Assembly: GCA_015489095.1 (NCBI GenBank)
Contig: WFMN01000232.1
Span: 1-5,734, forward strand
Source: Mariprofundaceae bacterium
GTDB lineage: Bacteria; Pseudomonadota; Zetaproteobacteria; Mariprofundales; J009
Direction: 5' to 3'
DNA length: 5,734 nucleotides
The position numbers and the translations under genes are program-made. The stretch's first letter is position 1, and every line of letters begins with the position of its first letter. Below are positions 1 through 5,724 of the stretch, one piece after another. The notes under the pieces are model-generated. The model saw nothing but the letters and a program-made list of their open reading frames with translations. It was not told the DNA's origin and ran no database searches.

Positions 1-279
1 GGCTAGGTCTTCATGGAGCGCCAGCGCGCGGCAGATCGAGCGCGCGATCTGCGCCACCTCGATGGAGTGGGTGAGGCGGGTGCGGTAGTGGTCGCCTTCA
101 TGGTTGACGAACACCTGCGTTTTGTACTCCAGGCGGCGGAAGGCGGTGGAGTGGATGATACGGTCGCGGTCACGCTGAAACGGGTTGCGCCCGTCCGATT
201 CCGGCTCGGCGATCCGCCGCCCGCGAGAGTCGGCGGAGCGACAGGCGTAGCTGGCAAGGGTCTGTTCAAACTGGTTCAC
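1..279 (-). CDS. dgt: dGTP triphosphohydrolase (dGTPase-like HD-domain protein), N-terminal part
   Basis: This is the first 93 codons of a deoxyguanosinetriphosphate triphosphohydrolase-like protein; the C-terminal part lies beyond the left edge. The family hydrolyses dGTP (some members other dNTPs) to the deoxynucleoside and tripolyphosphate in the cytoplasm, limiting dNTP pools. Seen: the family signature FQRDRDRIIHSTAFRRL (residues 34-50), then KTQVFVNHEGDHYRTRLTHS (53-72), then EVAQIARSI. H71 in RLTHS is the expected first metal-binding His of the HD motif; the later HD and D ligands are outside the window. The start is GTG at 279-277, with GGGGGAG six bases upstream and no in-frame ATG nearby, so an ATG-only gene search would miss it. 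It is transcribed away from the receptor operon and shows no functional link to it. The identification rests on several conserved blocks and is firm; the exact substrate is not shown. Confidence 0.93.
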   Translation of the reverse strand, partial: MNQFEQTLASYACRSADSRGRRIAEPESDGRNPFQRDRDRIIHSTAFRRLEYKTQVFVNHEGDHYRTRLTHSIEVAQIARSICRALALHEDLA

Positions 280-285
280 GGATGG

Positions 286-292
286 CTCCCCC
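286..292 (-). promoter_or_regulatory. Ribosome binding site of dgt
   Basis: On the minus strand this reads GGGGGAG, a good Shine-Dalgarno match, six bases before the GTG at 279. It supports GTG as the true start. A TTG at 294-292 in the same frame overlaps this site and is less likely. Confidence 0.75.
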
Positions 293-390
293 AAGGCGCG
301 GCGGTTCTCCCCCGCTCGATCGGCCGAGGATGCAGAATGGTAGCGCCGCCCGCGCGTCGTTGGCAAAGGCGATCGGGCGCGCCCCTACCC

Positions 391-404
391 ATATCTGGCG
401 ATAT
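391..404. promoter_or_regulatory. Possible operator dyad ATATC-TGGC-GATAT
   Basis: This is a perfect inverted repeat with 5-bp arms around a 4-base centre. It overlaps an 8-bp palindrome CGATATCG at 399-406. It sits in an AT-richer patch of an otherwise GC-rich spacer, between the two divergent genes, where a regulator or promoter would be expected. A short dyad can occur by chance, and I do not recognise the motif as belonging to a known regulator. Confidence 0.25.
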
Positions 405-425
405 CGCAGGAAAAAATCCCAACTA

Positions 426-447
426 GCATCGGGCGGATGCACCGCCC
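426..447. promoter_or_regulatory. Two overlapping, mutually exclusive short hairpins
   Basis: GCATC (426-430) can pair with GATGC (436-440) around GGGCG. Alternatively GGGCGG (431-436) can pair with CCGCCC (442-447) around ATGCA. The two structures share bases and cannot form together. No T-run follows on the plus strand. On the minus strand a T-run (416-411) lies about 15 bases further on, too far for a standard intrinsic terminator. A regulatory role is conjecture. Confidence 0.25.
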
Positions 448-455
448 TCCGCGCC

Positions 456-484
456 TTGACACCTCCGCAGTGAAAGCAATGAAC
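456..484 (+). promoter_or_regulatory. Weak promoter candidate upstream of the receptor operon
   Basis: TTGACA at 456-461 is a perfect sigma70 -35 hexamer on the correct strand, about 165 bp before the receptor ATG. At the standard 16-17 bp spacing the -10 position reads AATGAA or ATGAAC, which is poor. Its position just ahead of the repeat element would make that element the transcribed leader. This is only a candidate. Confidence 0.2.
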
Positions 485-501
485 CACAAAGCCACAAAGG
501 C

Positions 502-522
502 ATGCCGGACTTGATCCGGCAT
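502..522. repeat. REP-like hairpin unit 1
   Basis: Perfect 8-bp inverted repeat ATGCCGGA / TCCGGCAT with loop CTTGA. Read on the minus strand, and including the flanking bases to 526, it gives TGGATGCCGGA then TCCGGCAT, the common dispersed repeat. It pairs with unit 2 in inverted orientation. Confidence 0.75.
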
Positions 523-546
523 CCATTCAGCACGCAGCCCTCATGG

Positions 547-566
547 ATTCTGGCCTGCGCCAGAAT
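547..566. repeat. REP-like hairpin unit 2
   Basis: Perfect 8-bp inverted repeat ATTCTGGC / GCCAGAAT with loop CTGC. With flanking bases (544-570) it starts TGGATTCTGG and ends AGAATGACA, so it has the same plan as unit 1 (TGGAT, stem, loop, stem, AT) but on the opposite strand. ATCCAT (521-526) and ATGGAT (543-548) can also pair across the spacer, giving a third, larger stem. Confidence 0.75.
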
Positions 567-626
567 GACACCCTTCCTTCCTCTGTGTCTCTGTGACTCT
601 GTGGTAGATCATGAACCACAACGACA

Positions 627-2852
627 ATGAATGACGAGCCCCCCTCCTCCGTGGTGACCGCCCCGTTGCGCGCCCTGGTCGCACTGCTGATCACCCTCGG
701 CAGCAGCGCATACTGTCAGGCGCAGACCATCCCGATCGACCAACTGGTCGCCATGCCGATGCGGCAGTTGATGCAGTTGCAGGTGTTCACCCCGTCGCGA
801 CAAGAAGAGCGCCTCGCCGAGGCGCCGACACACACCGTGGTCATCAGCCGCCGGCAGATTCGGGAGCGCGGCTACCACAACCTGCTCGACCTGCTGGAGG
901 ATCAGCCCGGCTTTCTGGTGCAGCGCGCCAACGCCCCCGGCGCGCGATTCAACACCATCAGCTGGCGTGGCCTGCGCGACACCCCCCACTTCCAACTGAT
1001 GCTCGACGGCATTCGCGTCGATTCCCCCACCGGCGAGCCGTTCTCAATCGACGACAACTTCCCGCTCAACCACGCAAGGCAGGTGGAGATCATCTTTGGC
1101 CCCGCCTCCGCCCTCTACGGCAGCGACGCCGCCGCCGGTGTGATCAATATCATCAGCAAGCAGCCCCCCGACCACGCCACCGCCAACCTACAGGCCGAGC
1201 GCGGCAGCTTCGGCAACCAAGCCATCACCTTCGACGGCCACCTCCCCCTAGGCGACCACGCCGCGCTCACCCTCTCCGGCAACGCCCAGCAGGCCGATAC
1301 CGCCGATCTCAGCCGCTACTACCCGCAAACCTTCGCCCCGGTCGATGCCAAAACCTTCGGCGGAACGGTGGCGGTTCCCGCGGCAGGCCGCCAACCCTAC
1401 CGGGCACCGATCCGCAACCACAGCCTCTACGCCCGCCTCAGGATCGGGCACCACCTCAAGCTGATGGCCCACCGCGCCTACAACCGCCACTCCACCTCCA
1501 TCGGCTACAAGCTCTCCGACGCGCTCTACCGCGACCCGGCCCACTGGAGCACCGAACTTACCACCCTCGCCGCCACCCATCGCTGGGCACTAGGCGGCAA
1601 CCTCTCGCTGCGCAGCGAGATCCACGGCCATCAACACACCGTGCTGCCCGACTCCGCGTTTCAGAACATCTACACCGATTTCAACACCTACTACAAATAC
1701 GCCCGCAGCCGGGGCATCGGCATCGACGAGCAGCTGCGGTGGCAACAGCGGCAACAGACCGTTGCCGTAGGGCTCACCTTCGACGCCCTGCACTCCATCC
1801 CCAAAACCGCCGACCTGCCCCGCCGCTACAACAGCGCGCTCGCCCCCTCGGCACAGGGGATGGTCTATGCCAACACCACCCTGCCCTTGCGCTTCTTCGA
1901 GGTGCGCTACCGCACCTTCGGCCTCTCCGCCCAACTCAAATCGCGCTGGAGCCGTGCCTTAAGCACCACCGTCGGCCTGCGCTACGACCACGACAGCCGC
2001 TTCGGCGGCAGCATCAACCCGCGCTTGTCGCTGGTCTATCAATCGCGGCAAGCCATCGTCAACAAGCTGCTCTACGCCGAGGCGCTGCGCTCGCCCTCCA
2101 CCATGGATATGTTTGAAAACTTCGGCAGCTTCAGCGGCGCAACCGATGCCAACGGCCGCTACACCAGCAGCTTCTTTCACATCCCCAACCCCGCGCTACG
2201 GCCGGAAAAGGTGCGCGACATCGAGTGGGAGCTGACCGCCCCGCTGACCGACAACGGCCAAGGATCGCTGTCGCTGTTTCACTACTGGGTACAGAACCTG
2301 ATTCTCACCCAACGCGGCGGCAGCAACACCACCTTCATCCCCGGCAGCGCCATCAGCAGCACCGAAACCAACGCCAACATCGGCTCCTCCCGCCACTACG
2401 GCATCGAGCTGTCGCTTCGGTGGCAACACCGCTTTGCCGGTGGTGGCCGGCTGAAACTATGGGGCAACTACAGCTATCTCCACGGACGCATCCGACAACC
2501 GGCCAGCATCGGCATGGATCTGCCCTATACCACCGCGCAACAGGGGCGGCTTGGGCTCACCTTCGATGACGGAGCGTGGCTAACCATCACCCCTAGGCTG
2601 CGCTTGATCGGCCGCAGCAACAGCCCCAAGGCCGACAACGCCCGCCCCGGCCATCGCCTGCAAGCGCCGGGCTACGGTGTGGTGGATCTTCACCTCGCCA
2701 GCCACCCGTGGCGCCACCTGCGCGCCACCCTCGACATCCGCAACCTGTTCGATCGCCGCTACAGCCACGCCGGCGGGCTGGCCGCGGCCAGCCTGACCCG
2801 CGTGCCGCAACCGCCGCGCGCGCTGCTGGCCACCGTGGAGATCAGCCTCTGA
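627..2852 (+). CDS. TonB-dependent outer-membrane receptor
   Basis: A 741-aa beta-barrel receptor of usual family length. Family members use TonB-ExbBD energy to import siderophores, haem, cobalamin or other substrates. Residues 1-32 look like a Sec signal peptide (hydrophobic core APLRALVALLITL, likely cleavage after QA at 32). The plug domain spans about 65-180: THTVVISRRQIRERGY (68-83), LLDLLEDQPGF (86-96), SWRGLRD (112-118), then VEIIFGPASALYGSDAAAGV (153-172) with NIISK following. The rest is beta-barrel, ending in LDIRNLFDRRYS and PRALLATVEISL. The last residue is Leu, not the usual terminal aromatic. No classical TonB box is obvious; LQVFTPSRQEER (51-62) occupies its place. There is no Shine-Dalgarno before the ATG, and an in-frame stop at 612-614 excludes a longer product; GTG codons 9 and 10 are unsupported alternatives. 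The substrate cannot be told. It is the first gene of an operon with a YfiR-like protein and a sensor kinase, which suggests a signalling role beside or instead of transport. Confidence 0.93.
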   Translation: MNDEPPSSVVTAPLRALVALLITLGSSAYCQAQTIPIDQLVAMPMRQLMQLQVFTPSRQEERLAEAPTHTVVISRRQIRERGYHNLLDLLEDQPGFLVQRANAPGARFNTISWRGLRDTPHFQLMLDGIRVDSPTGEPFSIDDNFPLNHARQVEIIFGPASALYGSDAAAGVINIISKQPPDHATANLQAERGSFGNQAITFDGHLPLGDHAALTLSGNAQQADTADLSRYYPQTFAPVDAKTFGGTVAVPAAGRQPYRAPIRNHSLYARLRIGHHLKLMAHRAYNRHSTSIGYKLSDALYRDPAHWSTELTTLAATHRWALGGNLSLRSEIHGHQHTVLPDSAFQNIYTDFNTYYKYARSRGIGIDEQLRWQQRQQTVAVGLTFDALHSIPKTADLPRRYNSALAPSAQGMVYANTTLPLRFFEVRYRTFGLSAQLKSRWSRALSTTVGLRYDHDSRFGGSINPRLSLVYQSRQAIVNKLLYAEALRSPSTMDMFENFGSFSGATDANGRYTSSFFHIPNPALRPEKVRDIEWELTAPLTDNGQGSLSLFHYWVQNLILTQRGGSNTTFIPGSAISSTETNANIGSSRHYGIELSLRWQHRFAGGGRLKLWGNYSYLHGRIRQPASIGMDLPYTTAQQGRLGLTFDDGAWLTITPRLRLIGRSNSPKADNARPGHRLQAPGYGVVDLHLASHPWRHLRATLDIRNLFDRRYSHAGGLAAASLTRVPQPPRALLATVEISL
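2835..2840 (+). promoter_or_regulatory. Ribosome binding site of the YfiR-like gene
   Basis: GTGGAG lies inside the receptor's last codons, 11 bases before the ATG at 2852. Together with the TGATG stop-start overlap it fixes the start there. Confidence 0.55.
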
Positions 2853-3373
2853 TGCGCAGTCGTATGCGCGTCTTCCTGCTTCTCCTCCTACTCGCTGTGA
2901 GCCCGGTCACTTTCGCCACCGGGGTGGATGAGAGCCTGCTGCAGATGCTCTACCTGCGCAACTTCATCGACTACACCACCTGGCCGGATCAGCGCCGCCC
3001 GCGGGTGCTCACCCTCATGGATGCAAGCGGGCTCAAGCCCGCCATCACCGCCATGCAGCGGCAGCACGCCTTTGCCATCCCCACCATCCGCTACTGCACC
3101 ACCATCGACTGCGCCAAGGCGAGCGACATCCTCTTCATCAGCCGTCGCTATCAAAACAGCGCAGCACTGCTCGCCGCGTTGGAGGGAAGCCACACCCTCA
3201 CCGTCTCCAGCCAGCCCGGCTTTATCGACCGCGGCGGCATGATCGGCATGGTGCGCCGTAACCGCCGCCTCCAGTTCGAGGTCAACCTGCGGGCGGTCAA
3301 GGCCGCCCGGCTCCATATCAGCGCCGAATTGCTACAGATGGCCAGCCGCGTCATCGGCAACGACACGCCATGA
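2852..3373 (+). CDS. Secreted YfiR-family (DUF4154) periplasmic protein
   Basis: A 173-aa protein with an N-terminal signal peptide (MRSRMR, then FLLLLLLAVS, likely cleavage after TFA at 22), leaving a mature domain of about 150 residues, normal for the YfiR/DUF4154 family. Family features seen: LYLRNFIDYTTWP (33-45), matching the usual helix 'YNFxxFxxWP'; SDILFISRR (91-99); TLTVSSQPGFIDRGGMIGMV (115-134), the family's most conserved block; and RLQFEVNLRAVKAARLHIS (139-157) with SAELLQMA. Two cysteines, C82 and C87, could form a periplasmic disulfide. In Pseudomonas, YfiR holds the CHASE8 diguanylate cyclase YfiN inactive in the periplasm and is relieved by outer-membrane YfiB. Here it lies between a TonB receptor (1-nt overlap) and a CHASE8-type kinase (4-nt overlap), so a linker or repressor role is inferred. 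A longer frame from 2708 is rejected: its extra 48 residues are out-of-frame receptor sequence, and the signal peptide begins at 2852. Confidence 0.88.
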   Translation: MRSRMRVFLLLLLLAVSPVTFATGVDESLLQMLYLRNFIDYTTWPDQRRPRVLTLMDASGLKPAITAMQRQHAFAIPTIRYCTTIDCAKASDILFISRRYQNSAALLAALEGSHTLTVSSQPGFIDRGGMIGMVRRNRRLQFEVNLRAVKAARLHISAELLQMASRVIGNDTP

Positions 3374-5724
3374 TCATCAACAACAATACGCTCACCTTCA
3401 TGGTGCGGCGCCAGCTGCTGCTCATCACCCTCGCCATCCTCACCATCATGGGGACAAGCTGGTTCTTCCTGCTCGATCATCAGATCAAGCACAGCGAGCA
3501 GCATCGGGTCAGCGCCCACGCCCGCCTGCTGGCCAGCGCCATCCGCCCCGCGGTGCTGTTTCACGATCGCGCCATGGCGCGGCGGCTCCTTGCTTCCGTC
3601 ATCCATGACCAAAGCGGCGGCGTTATCGCCATCGCGGTGTATGACCGCCACCACCTGCTGCTGCAACAAGGACAGGCGGTTGACTGGCCGTCGGACATCA
3701 TGCGGACGGACGGCAGCCACGACACCCTGCGCAACGACCGCTTCTTCGCCGCCGCCCCCATCATGATGCAGCAGCGGCGGATCGGCACCCTCGCCCTCGC
3801 CAGCCGCTCCTCTCTCTACCACAACGCCATGGAGGCGACCCGCAACGCCCTGCTGGTGGCGATTCTGGCGGCGGTGGGGCTTACCGTGGCACTCGCCGCC
3901 CCGCTCCATCGCCGTGTCACCAGCCCACTCTCCCGACTGGTGGCCATTCTGCGCGACAGCAGCTCCAAGACCCATCCGGAGTCACTTCAGCCCACCATCG
4001 ACGCGCTGAGCGCCCTAGCGCGGCAGACCCCCGCCGGCACCCCGGAGGAGATCCGCCTGCTCATCGACTCCCAGCTACAGCAGATGACGCAGATCGCCGC
4101 GCAGTGGGAGCAGTTGCAGCGCTTCAACCAGCAGCTTGAGTCCCAAGTGGAGGAACGCACCAAGGATTATCTCCACGCGCGGCAGAAGGCGGAACGACTG
4201 GCGGAATCGCGCAGCCGCTTTCTGGCCACCATGAGCCACGAGATCCGCACGCCGATGAACGCCATCATCGGTCTGGTTCGCCTCGCCCTGAACGACAAGG
4301 CGGCACTCCCCGCCTCCACCATCGACCAGCTCCACACCGTGATGCACGCCTCCAACCAGATGCGGTTGATCGTCGATGAGATCCTCGACTTCTCCAAGAT
4401 TGACGCCGGCGCGATGGCCATCTCCCCCCACCCGTTCGACCTGGAGGCAATCGCCAACGAAATCGGCGCCCTGTTTCGTCCGATGGCGGAAGAGAAGGGG
4501 CTCGATTTCACCATCACCTGCCCGAACGAGCTCCCACCCTTGCAGGGGGATAGCCAGCGCATCTGCCAGATCATGCGCAACCTGATCAGCAACGCGGTGA
4601 AGTTTACCGACGAGGGGGAGGTGCGCGTCGCCCTCTCCCTGCGCACCACATCGGCACGGCGCGTGCTGTTGCGGGCATCGGTCGCGGACAGCGGCATCGG
4701 CATCAGCGCCGAGGATCAACAGCGGCTCTTCACCCCCTTCATGCAGGCGGACAGCGGCGATCAGCGCCGTTTCGGCGGCACCGGCTTGGGGCTTGCCATC
4801 TCGCGGCAACTGGCCGAGCTGATGGGCGGTGAGCTCACCGTCAGCAGCAGGGTGGGCGAGGGAACCACCTTTCAGTTGACCCTACCACTGCATTGGGCGG
4901 ATAGGGATGCGCCCGCCGCAACGGACGCCACCCTCACCGCCGACACCCTGCAGCCGTTGCGCGGCAAGCAGGTGTTGCTGGTGGAAGACGAGCCGATCAA
5001 CCGCAAGCTGATGCTCGCCCTGCTTAGGCGGGTGGCCATCGATGTCACCGTGGCCGAAGACGGGCAAGAAGCGGTGGCGGTTGCGCCCACCCGCCCGTTC
5101 GACGCCATCCTGATGGATATGCAGATGCCGCGCATGGGCGGGGTGGAGGCGACCCGCCGGATTCGGCGGCTTACCGCCTGCCGCGCCACCCCCATCATCG
5201 CCATCACCGCCAATGTGATGCAGGATGATCGCCAAGCCTGCCTCGACGCCGGCATGAACGACCTGCTCACCAAGCCGGTCGATGACCACAAGCTCTACGC
5301 TGCCCTGCTGCGCTGGATCACCGGCCGGGCGCCCGCGCCCAGCGCGGCACCGCCGACGCAACAGGAGCCATCCCCGCTGTTCGATGCCGAGCGGATGCGC
5401 GCGCGGCTGGGCAACGACCACGCGCTGCAACACGAGGTGCTGCGCGACTTTTTGCACCACCATCGCCACAGCGGGGATCGCCTGCGCAAGATGGTGCAGC
5501 AGGGCGAGCGCGAGTCCGCCCACCGGTTGGCGCACAACCTGGCCGGCCTCGCCGGCACGCTGACCGCCGAGTCGCTCGCCTCCTCTGCCCGCCAACTGAT
5601 GACCGCCCTGCGCGAACCCGACCGCGACTGCGACCTGCTGCTGCACCAGTGCTGCTACCAGTTGCAGCGCCTCATCCACGATATCGACCACTACCTGAAC
5701 GGAACCGGAGCGCCCGCCCCATGA
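3370..5724 (+). CDS. Hybrid sensor histidine kinase: CHASE8-like sensor, HAMP, HisKA, HATPase_c, REC, HPt
   Basis: A 784-aa inner-membrane phosphorelay kinase with BarA/ArcB-like order. TM1 is about 14-36 and TM2 about 158-178. The roughly 120-residue periplasmic part between them resembles CHASE8, with AVLFHDRAMARRLLASVI (61-78) and IAVYDR (88-93). A HAMP-like segment starts at RRVTSPLSRL (181-190), followed by a coiled coil to about 282. HisKA carries FLATMSHEIRTPMNAIIG (284-301), phosphoacceptor H290. HATPase_c has the N-box NLISNAVKFT (N408), G1 DSGIG (440-444), F-box LFTPFMQAD (453-461) and G2 GGTGLGLAIS (469-478). REC (about 534-650) has acidic ED at 539-540, D583 in LMDMQMP, T613 and K635. 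The C-terminal HPt has H722 in AHRLAHNLAGLAG, where the usual Lys of HxLKG is Ala (A725). The predicted relay is H290 to D583 to H722 to an external REC protein. ATG overlaps the YfiR-like stop (ATGA) with no clear Shine-Dalgarno, which indicates translational coupling. Met11 is an alternative start. The sensed signal is unknown. Confidence 0.93.
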   Translation: MIINNNTLTFMVRRQLLLITLAILTIMGTSWFFLLDHQIKHSEQHRVSAHARLLASAIRPAVLFHDRAMARRLLASVIHDQSGGVIAIAVYDRHHLLLQQGQAVDWPSDIMRTDGSHDTLRNDRFFAAAPIMMQQRRIGTLALASRSSLYHNAMEATRNALLVAILAAVGLTVALAAPLHRRVTSPLSRLVAILRDSSSKTHPESLQPTIDALSALARQTPAGTPEEIRLLIDSQLQQMTQIAAQWEQLQRFNQQLESQVEERTKDYLHARQKAERLAESRSRFLATMSHEIRTPMNAIIGLVRLALNDKAALPASTIDQLHTVMHASNQMRLIVDEILDFSKIDAGAMAISPHPFDLEAIANEIGALFRPMAEEKGLDFTITCPNELPPLQGDSQRICQIMRNLISNAVKFTDEGEVRVALSLRTTSARRVLLRASVADSGIGISAEDQQRLFTPFMQADSGDQRRFGGTGLGLAISRQLAELMGGELTVSSRVGEGTTFQLTLPLHWADRDAPAATDATLTADTLQPLRGKQVLLVEDEPINRKLMLALLRRVAIDVTVAEDGQEAVAVAPTRPFDAILMDMQMPRMGGVEATRRIRRLTACRATPIIAITANVMQDDRQACLDAGMNDLLTKPVDDHKLYAALLRWITGRAPAPSAAPPTQQEPSPLFDAERMRARLGNDHALQHEVLRDFLHHHRHSGDRLRKMVQQGERESAHRLAHNLAGLAGTLTAESLASSARQLMTALREPDRDCDLLLHQCCYQLQRLIHDIDHYLNGTGAPAP
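5707..5710 (+). promoter_or_regulatory. Ribosome binding site of the next gene
   Basis: GGAG lies ten bases before the ATG at 5721, inside the last codons of the kinase gene. It supports a real downstream gene in the same operon. Confidence 0.5.

Larger units (their letters stand above)
280..482. other. Non-coding divergent intergenic segment
   Basis: This stretch separates dgt (leftward) from the receptor operon (rightward), so it should hold promoters for both. Apart from the dgt ribosome binding site, I see a short dyad at 391-404, an A-run at 411-416, competing short hairpins at 426-447 and a lone TTGACA at 456-461. There is no coding signal: open frames crossing it lack conserved motifs and overlap dgt antisense. 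I could not place a convincing -35/-10 pair on either strand. Confidence 0.6.
483..605. repeat. Composite palindromic repeat element (MITE/REP-like)
   Basis: About 123 bp of nested inverted repeats. The outer arms are ACCACAAAGCCACAAAGG (483-500) and, read on the minus strand, ACCACAGAGTCACAGAGA (605-588), matching at 14 of 18 positions. Inside are two REP-like hairpin units in opposite orientation, at about 501-527 and 543-570. Repeats of both kinds, CCACAAAG/CACAGAG terminal arms and TGGATGCCGGATCAAG-like hairpins, are familiar dispersed intergenic elements of proteobacterial genomes. There is no transposase reading frame inside, so if mobile it would be moved in trans. An 11-bp direct repeat (ATGAACCACAA, 479-489 and 611-621) flanks it. 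Confidence 0.7.
479..621. repeat. 11-bp direct repeats flanking the composite element
   Basis: ATGAACCACAA occurs at 479-489 and again at 611-621, bracketing the composite repeat. It could be a footprint of insertion or simply reiteration of the CCACAA motif that forms the outer arm. The right copy also forms an inverted repeat with TGTGGT (600-605) and ACCACA (615-620), directly before the receptor start codon at 627. Confidence 0.5.

Noticed and set aside
404..425. A sigma54-like site on the minus strand (TTGGGA, T-run, then TGC)
   Set aside because: The GG and GC elements are one base too far apart and the flanking consensus is poor. A plus-strand candidate at 396-411 also lacks the proper GC.
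13..426. A plus-strand open frame running antisense through the left end
   Set aside because: It overlaps the clearly conserved dGTPase codons on the minus strand, has no recognisable motifs and continues into non-coding spacer.
411..447. Rho-independent terminator on the minus strand (GC hairpin, then T-run)
   Set aside because: The T-run starts about 15 bases after the stem, and no minus-strand gene ends here; both flanking genes diverge from this spacer.
483..605. CRISPR array or insertion sequence
   Set aside because: There is no regular repeat-spacer pattern and no transposase frame; the structure is nested inverted repeats only.
706..722. Lipoprotein signal at the receptor N-terminus (SSAYC)
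   Set aside because: Tyr at the -1 position does not fit a lipobox. An ordinary signal-peptidase I site after QA fits better.
2708..2851. A longer N-terminus for the YfiR-like protein
   Set aside because: The extra 48 residues are Pro/Arg-rich out-of-frame translation of the receptor's last strands. The natural signal peptide, ribosome site and stop-start overlap all point to 2852.
3151..3975. A long minus-strand open frame across the YfiR-like and kinase genes
   Set aside because: It is a shadow of GC-rich coding DNA: low-complexity, Gly/Val/Ala/His-rich, no family motifs, and fully antisense to well-supported genes.
4882..5691. A long minus-strand open frame antisense to the REC and HPt regions
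   Set aside because: Same reason: its composition is that of an antisense shadow, and the plus strand carries intact REC and HPt motifs.
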